DNA of 64,000 bases. Source: Actinacidiphila glaucinigra. Lineage in GTDB: Bacteria; Actinomycetota; Actinomycetes; Streptomycetales; Streptomycetaceae. The notes below the pieces were generated by a model that saw only the letters and a program-made list of their open reading frames with translations, had not been told where the DNA came from and did not search any database. Position numbers and translations under genes: made by a program. Location: NCBI RefSeq assembly GCF_900188405.1, contig NZ_FZOF01000013.1:1-64000 (forward strand), given 5' to 3'. This document shows, in pieces, positions 1-9,100 of the stretch (positions are counted from its first letter, which is position 1; each line of letters begins with the position of its first letter).

Positions 1-363
1 GCGGTGAACGACGTACCCATGGACCAGTGGACACCCCAGGAGATCACCGACCACATCCAGTACATGCACGACTTCGCCGCCCGACTGGAGAAGACCGGCG
101 AGTTCGTCGACGGCCAGGCCCTCGCCCCCGAAGGCACCTGGGTCCGCTACGACGGCGAAGACCGCCCACCCGTCACCGACGGCCCCTTCGCCGAGACCAA
201 GGACCTCATCGCCGGCTGGATGGTCATCGACGTCGACACCCGCCAACGCGCCCTCGAACTCGCCGCGGAACTCTCCGCCGCCCCCGGCGCCGGCGGCAGG
301 CCCATCCACGAATGGCTCGAACTCCGCCCCTTCCTCACCACCCCACCCACCGTCACCGAATGA
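1..363 (+). CDS. YciI-like (YCII/DGPF domain) protein, 5' truncated by window edge
   Basis: The frame is open from the first base. The visible part carries TDGPFAETKDLIAGW, the DGPF-type core of the YCII family (small dimeric ferredoxin-like proteins, often beside ECF sigma factors). The expected N-terminal strand (KYMLLIxG-like) is absent, so the gene very probably starts left of the window and the GTG at base 4 is internal. Stop TGA at 361-363. Function is not established for most members; a sigma-factor partner, if any, would lie outside the window. Confidence 0.85.
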   Translation, partial: AVNDVPMDQWTPQEITDHIQYMHDFAARLEKTGEFVDGQALAPEGTWVRYDGEDRPPVTDGPFAETKDLIAGWMVIDVDTRQRALELAAELSAAPGAGGRPIHEWLELRPFLTTPPTVTE

Positions 364-672
364 GCCGCCGCTCGAGGCCGCCCGAAGTGCTCGCACCCCC
401 TCCGCCGCGTGGGGCCGTCGCCGACCGGGCCGCCCCGGGCTCTCCCGGTGACATCGCACCGGCCTGCCGGCGGGCGGGACGTCCGCCCTGGCCGCGGGCG
501 CCCCGCGATTCTCGTGATCTTCTGCCCGGATGCGGGAACTCCCCTGCGGAAAGCGCACGTTGAGCGGATGACCACGGGCTCGCACCCCTGCACGGTGCTG
601 CGGGCCCCCGGGACCGACACGGTCCGGGTCGACGGCCAGCGCATCGCGCGACAGTCAGGGAGGGTTCAGCAC
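364..672. other. intergenic, no gene seen
   Basis: About 310 bases between the YciI-like gene and the acidic microprotein. The frames here are Arg/Pro-rich shadows without a Shine-Dalgarno or family resemblance. No strong inverted repeat or -10/-35 pair was recognised. Confidence 0.4.
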
Positions 673-777
673 ATGGACGACATCTTCGGGGAGATCGTCG
701 AAGAGATCGTGGAGGAGACCGCCGAGGAGCTCGGCGGGGAGGTCGCCGAGGACATCGTCGAGGGACTCTTCGACTGA
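673..777 (+). CDS. 34-residue highly acidic microprotein
   Basis: A short ORF starts with ATG at 673, preceded by a strong Shine-Dalgarno (GGGAGGG, about 8-10 nt upstream). The 34-residue product begins MDDIFGEIVEEIVEE and has 14 Asp/Glu and no Lys or Arg. Hydrophobics (I, V, L, F) recur every 3-4 residues, giving an amphipathic helix pattern with the internal repeat EIVEE. A longer in-frame extension to 409 is Pro/Arg-rich and lacks a ribosome site, so the short start is preferred. No family recognised; it could be a membrane-surface or protein-binding helix. It lies just left of the convergent DUF6188-like gene. Confidence 0.55.
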   Translation: MDDIFGEIVEEIVEETAEELGGEVAEDIVEGLFD

Positions 778-845
778 CCGTGAACCCAGCGGCTGCGGCG
801 GCGGTCACACCGCCGCCGCATGCCCGGCGGCGGCCCGCCGGCGCC

Positions 846-1190
846 TCACGCGCTCGGCGCGTGGTGCACGCCGAACTCCGCGTCCGCGCCGACCCACAAC
901 AGCGAACCGGCGTCGAAATCGACGATGAAGGAGCCGTCGGCACCCATGTCGACGCGGGTGACCGACTGGCCGAAGAGGTCGAGGACCGGGGCGAGGGCCG
1001 AACCCGTCCCGGGGCACATCTCGTGGTACTCGCCATCGACGTCCCGCAGGCGGAACTCCGTTTCCAGGACGAGTTCCGCGACGACGCCCGATCCCTCGCC
1101 CCCGCTCACGGCGCCGAGGCGAAGACGTACCCGATCGTCGCACGACGTGTCCTCCACCCGGCCGCCGACCAGCGCCTCGAGGTCCTTCAC
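846..1190 (-). CDS. DUF6188-like protein (orphan immunity-type)
   Basis: 114 residues. The C-terminal half has a pattern LFGQSVTRVD...DGSFIVDF...LLWVGADAEF, which resembles the DUF6188 family of small actinobacterial proteins often found near polymorphic toxins as immunity-like genes. GTG at 1190 is chosen because GGGGAG lies 7 nt upstream; the frame remains open to a TTG at 1214 without a better ribosome site. Two palindromes sit just upstream. No toxin is visible nearby, so it would be an orphan. Family assignment is by memory of the motif only. Confidence 0.65.
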   Translation of the reverse strand: MKDLEALVGGRVEDTSCDDRVRLRLGAVSGGEGSGVVAELVLETEFRLRDVDGEYHEMCPGTGSALAPVLDLFGQSVTRVDMGADGSFIVDFDAGSLLWVGADAEFGVHHAPSA

Positions 1191-1209
1191 CGCTTGACTC
1201 CCCAAGCTT

Positions 1210-1221
1210 GACAACGTTGTC
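1210..1221. promoter_or_regulatory. 12-bp perfect palindrome GACAACGTTGTC upstream of the DUF6188-like gene
   Basis: GACAACGTTGTC is a perfect palindrome with an AACGTT centre, the architecture of LacI/GalR-family operators. It lies 20-31 nt upstream of the GTG at 1190, a position suited to repression. The regulator is unknown; no LacI-family gene is in the window. Confidence 0.45.
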
Positions 1222-1243
1222 CCATCCCTCTCCGGATCGCCGG

Positions 1244-1269
1244 ATGTAGATGATAGAGATCATCTACAT
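1244..1269. promoter_or_regulatory. 26-bp inverted repeat (11-bp arms, 4-nt spacer)
   Basis: The arms ATGTAGATGAT and ATCATCTACAT are perfect reverse complements separated by AGAG. The A+T-rich tract stands out against its surroundings. It is 54-79 nt upstream of the DUF6188-like start, so it probably overlaps that promoter. ATGT...ACAT ends recall PadR/MarR-type sites, but the cognate regulator is unknown. Confidence 0.6.
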
Positions 1270-1331
1270 GCTTGCTCAAACTCACTTCCCGCCGACCGGA
1301 CGATCCCGGCGGGTCACGGGCTGCCGCCGGC

Positions 1332-2090
1332 TCAGGCGGTCAGTTCCGTCCGGGCGGCCGCCGCGGGGAAGGGGTCGTGCCGGACGTACCACTCGGTGGA
1401 CAGCAGCCGCTCCCGGGCATCCGCCGGCAGCCCGGCGATCAGCCCCGGCAGGCCGCCGCGTTCGACCTCCGAGCGGTGCGCCAGGACCGCCGCGGTCTTC
1501 TGCCTCAGCCACGGGCGGACGTCGACGGTCGCGGTGACCTGTTCGTCCGGGACGCCGTACACCGCTCTGCGGGCACCGATCACGTCCTTCAGCGCCGGTA
1601 CGGCGGATTCCGGGTGGGTGGCCAGACAGAGGGAGCGCGGCTGCCAGGGAGGACCGGCATCCGGGTAGAGCCCCCCGAGCGCGGCCGCCTGGGCGGCGAG
1701 CACGGTCACCCGATGGGTGTGCACGTGATCGGGGTGACCGGGCAGTCCGCCGTAGGCGTCATGGGTGACCATGACATCGGGGCGGAACTCCCGGATGTGC
1801 GCCACCAGTCGGTGCATCACCTCGTCGAGCGGCGCGTCGCAGAACCTCGGGGCGCCCGGGGCCGACGAGGGCACCCGCGCATCGGCGTAGCCGAGCATCC
1901 GCGGCTCGCCGGCGCCGAGGATCCCCAGTGCGTCCGCCAGTTCCGCCGCCCGCATGGTGTCCGCGCCCCAGGTCGCCGTGACGACCGCGGTACGCGCGCC
2001 CGCGGACGCGTGACGGGCCAGCACTCCGCCGGCCGAGAGCGACTCGTCGTCCGGGTGCGCGAAGACCCCGAGCAGACTGGGCACGGGCAT
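1332..2090 (-). CDS. PIG-L family N-acetylglucosaminyl deacetylase-like hydrolase
   Basis: 252 residues. The N-terminal FAHPDDESLSAGG carries the HPDDE zinc-binding motif of the PIG-L/LmbE family, and HPDHVHTHR supplies the third metal His. Members deacetylate sugars such as GlcNAc-inositol (mycothiol), teicoplanin-type glycans or bacillithiol precursors; the substrate here is not deducible. ATG at 2090 is preceded by GGGAAGGCGG. The frame is open 75 codons further upstream, but that part is Arg-rich and unlike the family. The gene stands alone. Confidence 0.88.
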   Translation of the reverse strand: MPVPSLLGVFAHPDDESLSAGGVLARHASAGARTAVVTATWGADTMRAAELADALGILGAGEPRMLGYADARVPSSAPGAPRFCDAPLDEVMHRLVAHIREFRPDVMVTHDAYGGLPGHPDHVHTHRVTVLAAQAAALGGLYPDAGPPWQPRSLCLATHPESAVPALKDVIGARRAVYGVPDEQVTATVDVRPWLRQKTAAVLAHRSEVERGGLPGLIAGLPADARERLLSTEWYVRHDPFPAAAARTELTA

Positions 2091-2200
2091 GGACGGACCG
2101 CCTTCCCTCACGCTGCGGGCAGCGGCCGACCGGGCGGACGACTTCCGACGTCGCATGCGCGGCCGGCCCTTCACCCATTCCTTCGCATACTCCCAGGACG

Positions 2201-2515
2201 TCACCGGAGCGCGCCGAGGACACGCACCTCCGCGAGGTGGAAGAGCGGAGCCCCCGCCGGCGTGAGTACGGCGCACCCCGGCAGCGGCCCTCCGGCCAGT
2301 CCCGCTGCACCCCACACGGCGGCGGTTGGGAGCCCTCCGGCGCCGAAGGGGTCCCCCGGCGTGAATGCCGTGGGCGAGGAGTTGATCGCCCGTTCCGACA
2401 GGGGTGTGGTGCTGTGCAGGCCGTGGGTGGACCGGCCGAGCGGCGACCCGAATATCACGGTCGCGGCCGGGACGGCGCCGGTGCCGCCGCGGCGGGACGC
2501 GAGTGCGGTAGCCAT
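2201..2515 (-). CDS. hypothetical protein (possible leaderless gene)
   Basis: 104 residues, not recognised. The first 60 codons show strong G/C at third positions. A TACAGT hexamer ends 8 nt before the ATG and there is no Shine-Dalgarno, consistent with a leaderless transcript. The palindrome at 2538-2556 lies where the -35 region would be. The product is Gly/Ala/Pro/Leu-rich without clear membrane segments or motifs. It could instead be a chance frame, hence low confidence. Confidence 0.38.
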   Translation of the reverse strand: MATALASRRGGTGAVPAATVIFGSPLGRSTHGLHSTTPLSERAINSSPTAFTPGDPFGAGGLPTAAVWGAAGLAGGPLPGCAVLTPAGAPLFHLAEVRVLGALR

Positions 2516-2537
2516 GGGGCAGGACTGTACAGGCCGT

Positions 2538-2556
2538 CTATACACATAATGTATAG
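2538..2556. promoter_or_regulatory. inverted repeat CTATACA-N5-TGTATAG
   Basis: Perfect 7-bp arms CTATACA and TGTATAG flank CATAA. It is strongly A+T-rich for this genome and typical of a dimeric repressor operator. It lies 23-41 nt upstream of the ATG at 2515 and downstream of the gene ending at 2590, so it most likely controls the hypothetical gene at 2201-2515. Confidence 0.5.
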
Positions 2557-2589
2557 CGGGGCGGGTGTGACGGCCGGTCAGGACGGTTC

Positions 2590-2823
2590 TCACAGCGCTC
2601 CGGGCTGCCGCGCCACGCGCCGGCAGGTCTCGTCGTCATGGTGTGCCCGCAAAAAGGCGAACAGCCCGGCCACGATGTCGTCCGACATGTGCGCCAGGAT
2701 CGAGTCCGGCGACTCGGCGGTGGAGAGGGCGACGGCTTCCACGAGGCGGGCGATGTCGCCGATCGCGGACTCCTCCACGCCGGCCGGGTCGGTCCGGTCC
2801 TCGACGGTCGGTCGCCGGGTCAT
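2590..2823 (-). CDS. small hypothetical protein
   Basis: 77 residues starting at ATG 2823, preceded by GGAAGAGGATG. The sequence is helical and acidic in the middle (EESAIGDIARLVEAVA) and ends with a His/Arg-rich stretch. No family recognised and no membrane segment. Upstream in-frame codons are Arg-rich and not coding-like. The neighbouring SMI1/KNR4 gene is on the same strand but about 240 bp away, so they are probably separate units. Confidence 0.6.
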   Translation of the reverse strand: MTRRPTVEDRTDPAGVEESAIGDIARLVEAVALSTAESPDSILAHMSDDIVAGLFAFLRAHHDDETCRRVARQPGAL

Positions 2824-3062
2824 GGTGCATCCTCTTCCGATAGGGGGAACGGGCGCGCGTCGACGGCGGGCCCTGACGTCACGTAGACGAGGCCGCCCGC
2901 ACGGTTGTGACGGCTCGGCGCGGTCGGCGGCGGCACACCCGACCGCGCCGGCTTGCCGGTTCACCTACCCGGTCGACCCCGAACGCCGCTGCGGGGCCCG
3001 CCGGTTCCGTCCGCGGCGGGCCCTGCCGCCGTGTCGTGCCGGCGGGCGCCCCGCGCCCGCGG

Positions 3063-3563
3063 TCAGGCGAAGTCCGCGGAGGGCGCAAGGCCCTCGGCGA
3101 AGGACCGGAAGTCGGGGGCGAGGGGCAGTTCCTCTTCGAGCTCCGCGTCGAACCACGTCATGGAGGGTTCCCCGTGCGGCCCGCACTCCCGGTAGTCCAG
3201 TGCGATCGAGCAGGGGCCGCCGCCCGAGACCAGCACCACCGGGGTGGGCAGCCCCCATTCCCGGACCAGGTAGGGGCTGTCGAGCAGGGAGAGTGCCTTC
3301 CCTTGGCGGCCGATTCCCATGACCGTCTCGAACGGGACGTGGTCGGCGCTCCACGAGTTCGGCCGGCTCGCGGGAAAGGCGTCCCGGTCGGCAGCGACCA
3401 CGCCCCCGTTCTGGTGGCGCAGCAGGTCGAGCAGGGAACCGGGGAGTGTGACTCGCAGCGCGCGTTCGGCCTCCGCTACGAGTCGGTCGGTCAGGGGCGG
3501 CTGCACCCCGTAGCGGTTCCCGGGGTCCCAGAGCGTGCGGCGAAGGTCCTCGAAACGTGCCAT
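3063..3563 (-). CDS. SMI1/KNR4 family protein (immunity-type)
   Basis: 166 residues. The pattern LVAEAERALRVTLPGSLL then LLRHQNGG near the N-terminus and WFDAELEEELPLAPDF toward the C-terminus is typical of SMI1/KNR4 (SUKH) proteins, which in bacteria commonly act as immunity proteins against nuclease toxins. No toxin gene is adjacent, so it is an orphan. The ATG at 3563 opens the conserved part; the frame upstream is open but Arg-rich. It is divergent from the gene at 3639, with 75 bp between them. Confidence 0.8.
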   Translation of the reverse strand: MARFEDLRRTLWDPGNRYGVQPPLTDRLVAEAERALRVTLPGSLLDLLRHQNGGVVAADRDAFPASRPNSWSADHVPFETVMGIGRQGKALSLLDSPYLVREWGLPTPVVLVSGGGPCSIALDYRECGPHGEPSMTWFDAELEEELPLAPDFRSFAEGLAPSADFA

Positions 3564-3638
3564 GGCCGGAATCGTAGGAGGTACGCGCGGCGCCCCGCCG
3601 CATGACCAAGAGCGGCGGCCGCCCAGTAAAGTCCTGGC

Positions 3639-4034
3639 ATGCTGCTTTTCCACTTCACGCGGCCGGAGCGGTGGCCGCTGATCCTGGCAGACGCAGAGAT
3701 CAAGGCCACCTGGGCGACGGATCACGATCACGAGGACATGCCGGAGCTGGCGCGGACGGTGCACCTCACGTCCGATCCCAGCCCCGCCTCGCTCCCAGAA
3801 CCCTTCCGGGACTGCACGGTGCGGTTCACCGTGGAGGTGCCGGCCCCGGAGGCGCAGCGATGGCACGCGTGGGCGGGCACCAGGCTGCCGGCCCAGACCG
3901 TGCACGTACTGACGGCGACGCACTTCGGCGAGCGGCCCGACGAGTGGTTCGTCGTGGAGCGGGCGATCCCGTCGTCGGAATGGGTGTCGGTCGTCGACCT
4001 GAAGGTGCAGAAGCCTCTGTGGCCGCAGCCGTAG
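3639..4034 (+). CDS. hypothetical protein, phage-like LFHFT family
   Basis: 131 residues. The N-terminus LLFHFTRPERWPLIL and later VHLTSDPS and PDEWFVVERAIP resemble small actinobacterial and phage proteins that open with a (L/Y)xHFT motif; function unknown. No Shine-Dalgarno is present, but TAAAGT at 3627-3632 ends 6 nt before the ATG, so translation is probably from a leaderless mRNA. It is divergent from the SMI1/KNR4 gene. Confidence 0.65.
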   Translation: MLLFHFTRPERWPLILADAEIKATWATDHDHEDMPELARTVHLTSDPSPASLPEPFRDCTVRFTVEVPAPEAQRWHAWAGTRLPAQTVHVLTATHFGERPDEWFVVERAIPSSEWVSVVDLKVQKPLWPQP

Positions 4035-4131
4035 GGCTCATCAGGCGTCCGGGCCGGTTCCGTCCGTAGGCCGTTTCCAGACCGCCTCCCGACCGTCGCC
4101 GTCCACGCGGGCCCACCGCGGAACCGGGAAA

Positions 4132-4143
4132 TTGACACGTCAA
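4132..4143. promoter_or_regulatory. inverted repeat TTGAC-AC-GTCAA upstream of the P450 gene
   Basis: TTGACACGTCAA is an inverted repeat with 5-bp arms and a 2-nt centre, 104 nt upstream of the P450 ATG. The first TTGACA could also be a -35 hexamer. A closely similar site, TTGACGCGTCAA, lies upstream of the SDR gene at 37939. Confidence 0.35.
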
Positions 4144-4246
4144 GCATTCGCTGCTTGTCTTGGCAAGGAATTTCGGGACGTCCCCCACAGCGCCCCGACC
4201 CGGTGCACCCGGCACTCCCCCGGCGACGTCTACCCGAGGACAGATC

Positions 4247-5443
4247 ATGACCGAACGCATGACGCGTGGCTTCGTCGTCACGGACCGGGAACCGAGATGC
4301 CCGTTCGACCCGTCGTCGCGGCTCGCCGAGATGGGCCGGCAGGAGATGCCGGCCCGGGTCCCGATGTACGAGCCGCGGTTCGGGGACGCCGACGTGCTGG
4401 TCCTGTCGCGCTACGCGGACGTCCGCGCCGCGCTGGGCGATGCCCGGCTGCAGTACGGGCACCTTCCCCTGGCCGACGGGAGTCCGCGGACCTACATGCC
4501 GGGCTTCCTCCCCGACTTCCACGGCGCGGAGCACACCAGGCTGCGGCGCATGATCGCCGGGGCCTTCACACCCAAGCGGGTCAGGGGGCTGCGCCCGATG
4601 GCCGAGCGGATCATCTCCGAGCGTCTGGACACCATGGAGGAGGCCGGGCCGGGCGTCGACCTCGTCGGGGCGTACGCAGTCTCGGTGCCCTCGATCGTGA
4701 TCGGCGAACTGCTCGGCGTTCCCTCCTCGATGCACCGGGAGTTCCACAGCATCAGCGCGGGCGTCGTCAACTTCGCCAACTCCCCCGCCGAATACTTCGC
4801 CCTTCTCGGCAAGTTCGGCGAGTACATGACGAACCTTGTCGAAGAGGTCCGCCGGCATCCCACCGAGGGCCTGATCAGCAGCCTGCTGCGGGAACGCCCC
4901 GGAGGGGTCAGCGACCAGGAGGTCATCGGCCTGTCCAGCGCCCTGGTCGTCGCGGGTCACGAGACGACCGCGTCGATGATCGGGGTGAGCGCGCTGGCGC
5001 TCATGCGGCAGCCCGAGCAACTCGCCGTGCTCCTGGACGAGTCACGGTCCACCGGGGACGCCGTGGAGGAACTCCTGCGCTACATGAGCATCTCGGGCAC
5101 GTTCCCCCGTGCGGCCTCCGAGGACCTCACGATCGGCACGGCGCGGGTGAAGGCCGGCGAGCGCGTGCTGGTGTCGCCGCTCACCGCGAACCGCGACCCG
5201 GAACTCGTGCGGGACCCGGACCGGCTGGACCTGACCCGTGAGGCGGTCGCGCACATGGCGTTCGGTTTCGGGAGCCACCAGTGCCCCGGGCAGCACCTGG
5301 CGCGTCTGGAACTGGAACTGGCGCTTCCCGCTCTCTTCCGGCGGTTCCCCGGCCTGCGGCCCGCAGTCCCGGACGAGGAGCTGGTCTTCCACCGCGACGG
5401 CCCGAACGTGTACAGCCTGCAGGCCCTTCCCGTCGTGTGGTGA
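4247..5443 (+). CDS. cytochrome P450
   Basis: 398 residues, the usual length of an actinobacterial soluble P450. The I-helix motif VVAGHETTAS is at about residue 236-245, the K-helix ExxR (EELLR) near 274, and the heme loop FGFGSHQCPGQ with the ligand Cys near 346. It would hydroxylate or epoxidise a small molecule using external ferredoxin and reductase; neither is adjacent. ATG at 4247 has GAGGA 7 nt upstream; the in-frame extension to 4160 lacks a ribosome site. The gene is monocistronic, ending in the hairpin at 5462-5492. There is no surrounding biosynthetic cluster, so the substrate cannot be inferred. Confidence 0.95.
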   Translation: MTERMTRGFVVTDREPRCPFDPSSRLAEMGRQEMPARVPMYEPRFGDADVLVLSRYADVRAALGDARLQYGHLPLADGSPRTYMPGFLPDFHGAEHTRLRRMIAGAFTPKRVRGLRPMAERIISERLDTMEEAGPGVDLVGAYAVSVPSIVIGELLGVPSSMHREFHSISAGVVNFANSPAEYFALLGKFGEYMTNLVEEVRRHPTEGLISSLLRERPGGVSDQEVIGLSSALVVAGHETTASMIGVSALALMRQPEQLAVLLDESRSTGDAVEELLRYMSISGTFPRAASEDLTIGTARVKAGERVLVSPLTANRDPELVRDPDRLDLTREAVAHMAFGFGSHQCPGQHLARLELELALPALFRRFPGLRPAVPDEELVFHRDGPNVYSLQALPVVW

Positions 5444-5461
5444 ACCCGGGCGGGAACGGGC

Positions 5462-5492
5462 GGACGGGGCGAGACTCGGTCTCGCCCCGTCC
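5462..5492. terminator. bidirectional terminator hairpin
   Basis: A perfect 14-bp stem (arms GGACGGGGCGAGAC and GTCTCGCCCCGTCC) with a TCG loop lies between the convergent P450 and lipoprotein genes. It lacks a U-tract, as is common in streptomycetes. Confidence 0.8.
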
Positions 5493-5517
5493 TGTCAGTC
5501 GTGCGCGGCGGCACCCG

Positions 5518-6126
5518 TCAGCGCAGCGTGTACGCCATGGGGATGGTCTGCCGAACGGTGTTGCCCTGGCTGTCGGTCGCGCTGATCCTCAGTCCGACGC
5601 CCTTGGCGGCCTGGTCCCGCCGGGGGTTCTTGACCGTCGTGGTGAAGGTGTTCTTTCCGGTGGCCTTGGTGGTCGCCGCGCGCCAGGTCCTGCCCCCGTC
5701 GAAGGTGGTCTCCGCCTTCAGGGACGTCACCTTGGGCAGGGCGCTGAGGCGTTCCTGGTAGTAACCGACGACGGTGATCTCGTGGGCTTCCCCGGCCTTG
5801 ACGGTGTTGTCCAGGGCAAGATCGAAGTCGTAGCGCAGGAAGATCAGCGGCTCCGGACGGCAGGCCGCCTCATTGCCGCCGACCACCTCACCCATGCACG
5901 GGCTCAGCTTCGGCGCGTCGTCCTCGGTCGCCGTGGCGGAGGTGTAATGCCACACCGTGCTGACGTCGTTGGTCCGCGCCTCGAACGTGTACCGGGCCGA
6001 CTTCGCCGGAAGGTCGTAGGAGACGAGGTCACCGCCCTTGCAGCCGGAGAGCGCCAGCATCACCGCGGCGGCGAACACCATGAGGGCCCCTCTGCGGCGC
6101 CGTGCCGATGGCACACCGGTCTTCAT
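5518..6126 (-). CDS. lipoprotein resembling the C-terminal domain of S8 proteases
   Basis: 202 residues. A lipoprotein signal peptide (Arg-rich start, hydrophobic core, lipobox LSGC) means a lipid-anchored extracellular protein. The mature part contains TTFDGGRTWRAATT and VGLRISATDSQGNTVRQT, the style of the extreme C-terminal beta-domain normally fused to long streptomycete S8 proteases. The protease gene 32 bp upstream on the same strand appears to lack this domain, so this looks like a domain split into its own secreted polypeptide. ATG at 6126 has AAGGAGA 8 nt upstream. The two are probably co-transcribed and end at the terminator at 5462-5492. Confidence 0.8.
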   Translation of the reverse strand: MKTGVPSARRRRGALMVFAAAVMLALSGCKGGDLVSYDLPAKSARYTFEARTNDVSTVWHYTSATATEDDAPKLSPCMGEVVGGNEAACRPEPLIFLRYDFDLALDNTVKAGEAHEITVVGYYQERLSALPKVTSLKAETTFDGGRTWRAATTKATGKNTFTTTVKNPRRDQAAKGVGLRISATDSQGNTVRQTIPMAYTLR

Positions 6127-6158
6127 CGTGTCGGTCTCCTTAGCGGTGTCGAGTGCCA

Positions 6159-9100
6159 TCACAGGGTCGTCCAGTCCTGGTCGGCGAGGTGCTGCTTGCG
6201 ACCCTCGATCTCGTCACCGGACGCGTCCAGCAGCTTGAAGTCGCAGGTGGAGTCGAGGTTCGGCACCGTGGGCAGGGGAACCCGCCCGCAGGACGGGATC
6301 TCGAGGAACTCGTGCTGGAGAAGCTCGTCGTCGACGATGCCGATCAGCGCCTGGCGCCCGCCGCCGCTGCCCGTGAGGTAGACGGTGGGGTAGAAGGTGT
6401 CGCCCTGCCGGCAGCCCGCGCACGGGCCGGCCGGCACCGAGAAGCCCGACTCGGTCCGCACCTGCGGCACGGCCCCCGGTACGGCCGGCCCCGCGTTCCA
6501 GTGGATCTCGTTCTTGCCGGTGAGGACCAGCTCGTTCATCTCGGAGCGGTTGTGCTCCAGGAAGGAGTCCGCTCCCTGGTCGGCCCAGGAGGCGGTGAAG
6601 CCGCTGATGGCGTCATCCTGCCGCTTGACGAAGGTGGTCATGGTCCGCCGCGTGGACGGCTGCGGCAGGGACACGTACGACGTGATGGGGGCGGCCTGGA
6701 GGAACTGCCGCCAGCTCAGCTGGTGGACGGTCCCGGGCCGGGCCGCGTGGAAGTGGAGGTCGACCCGGTCGAGGTCGCCCTTCTCGACCCGGTAGTCGTT
6801 CGCCCGGATCTGCCCGTCCTCGTGGTACCTGGCGGCGTACGCCCTCGGCACGGCGCTGCCCCCGAGGCTGATCCTGACGTGCGACCGGTCGGCCTTGATC
6901 CGCTTGATCAGGTCCTCGGCCTCGCCGTAGGGCACCGTCGCGATGGGCAGTGCGGCGTACGCCTGGATCGCCGGGCAGCTCTGCGGCCCGTCCAGACACT
7001 GGTCGAAGGTCGAGGGGCTGCCCAGCGAGGTGAGGCCCGGTGCCGTGACCAGCACGCCGACGGCGCCGGCGGCGGCAGCGGCGGCCACTCGCTCGTCCCG
7101 GAGCTTCGGGTAGTCGCAGGTGCCCTGGCAGATGTCGGTCGGTGTCAGGAGGACGAGCTTGCCCCGCGCGTCGACGTCCGCGAGTTCGGCGGCGGAACCG
7201 GTGCCCGCGTGGACCACCGGCAGGCGGCCCTCGACCGGCAGCCGCGGAACCTCTATCGCGGCCTCACGGGTGCTCGGGTCACCGTTGTCGCGCAGCCACG
7301 CCTGCGTCTCGCCCAGTGTCGCGTTCGGGGTCACGTAGCGTGCGGACAGGTCGGCGGGGGCGCCGCCGCCCGTGGTCCGCATGGTGACGACAGGAGTCGT
7401 CCGTGAGCTGTAGAAGTCGTGGGTGAAGGTCCCCTCGCTCACCTTGCCGGTGGGCAGCACCCACCAGTTCGGTTCGACGCCCTTGTAGTCGTAGGAGAGC
7501 ACCGTGCCCATCGTCCAGGCGCCGGTCGCCGAGACCCGGTTGACGACGTCGGTCGCGCTGTAGGTCTCGGTGGCCTCCGGGTACCGGACGCGCAGCGGCT
7601 TGGCCTTGCGCAGGTCCAGCGTGACCGTGGTCGCCTTGGTGAGGCTCACCTCCGGCGCGATCGGTGCGGCCTGCTGCAACTCGCCGGCCGCGTCCCGCCA
7701 TGTGACCGGCAGCTGCACCGCGTAGCTGCCGCGGAAGAGCTGTTCGGTCACGCTGTCCGCGCCGACTTCGGAGACCAGGCCCGCGTGCAGGTGGATCTTG
7801 TCGTCGACCGGCATGAAGGTGGCCGTGCCGTAGCGGACGTCGGTGGCACCAGCGGGGGCGACGACGTTGAGGGTCAGCGGGAACTTCTGGGCCTCGAGGA
7901 AGGTGTGGACCCCTGAGGCCAGCCGTATGTCGCCCGAGTCGTCACGGGCGCTCAGCAGCCCGTTGTAGCCGCCGAAGGCCGCGTCGGGGCCGAGCACGCT
8001 GCCGTCGAGCGTCACCGATACATCGGCGGAACCGCCCGCGGGGACCACCACCGTGTCCGTGCTGAGGGTGAACAGCCCCGCCGCGGCCGGCTTCCCGTCG
8101 GCGAAGGAGACCGGCATCGTGAGATGCAGCGTGGTCGCCTCGTCGCCGCGGTTGGTGTACGTGATCTTCTTCGTCACCCGCGAGTGCGGGTAGGCCAGGC
8201 GGCCGAAGTTCAGGCTCCCCTTCGGGACGATCCGCGGGTTGGTGGCGGTCGCGAGGTCCACGAGGCCCCTGCCCTGGGCGTACATGTCGTGCCCCAGGTC
8301 GGTGGCGGTGTCCATCAGCAGCGCCTTGATCTGCTGACCGGACAGCTCCGGGTGCTGCTGGGCGACGATCGCCGCGGCACCGGCCACGTGCGGGGTCGCC
8401 ATCGAGGTCCCGTCGGCCGCGGTGTAGTACTGGTCCACCGGCGTGCCCATGGCCGTGCCGGCGGCGCGTGCCGCGACGATGCCGACGCCCGGAGCCGCGA
8501 TGTCGGGCTTGGCGGCGCCGTCCCCGATCCGCGGTCCGCGGTTGGAGAACGTCGCCATCTCGCCGTTCTTGTCGACGGCCGCCACGGTCAGCGCGTCGTC
8601 GGCGGAGCCCGGGGAGACGACCTTCTGCGGGAACCAGCCGGAGTTGCCGGCCGCGACCACGAACAGGGTCCCGGTGGAGCGGCTCAGCTCGTTGAGCGCC
8701 TGGCTCATCGGGTCGGTGCCGTCGGTGGGCTCACCGCCGAGGCTCATGTTGACGACCTTGGCCCCCGAGTGGGCGGCCCAGTCCATGGCCGCGATGATCC
8801 CGTCGTCGGGGCACTGGCCGTTGTCGTCGCAGACCTTGCCGACCAGCAGCTTGGCGCCGGGGGCGACGCCCTTGCGCAGCCCCTTGGACGCGGCGCCGCT
8901 GCCGAGGACGGTGGACGCCACGTGGGTGCCGTGTCCGTGCCCGTCCTTGGTGCCCGAGGGACTGCCGGTGAAGTCGACCTGCCCGGCGATGCTTCCGGCG
9001 ACGTCCGGGTGGGTGGCGTCGACGCCGGTGTCCAGCACGGCGACGGTCACGCCGGTGCCGTCGTAGCCGCGTTCCCAGGCGACGGGCGCGCCGATCTGCG

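Noticed and set aside
2237..3322. 361-residue plus-strand frame
   Set aside because: Crosses several genes on the other strand, Arg/Pro-rich and without domain patterns.
4035..5517. P450 as part of a natural-product cluster
   Set aside because: No polyketide, peptide, terpene or ferredoxin gene is adjacent, so the P450 is treated as stand-alone.
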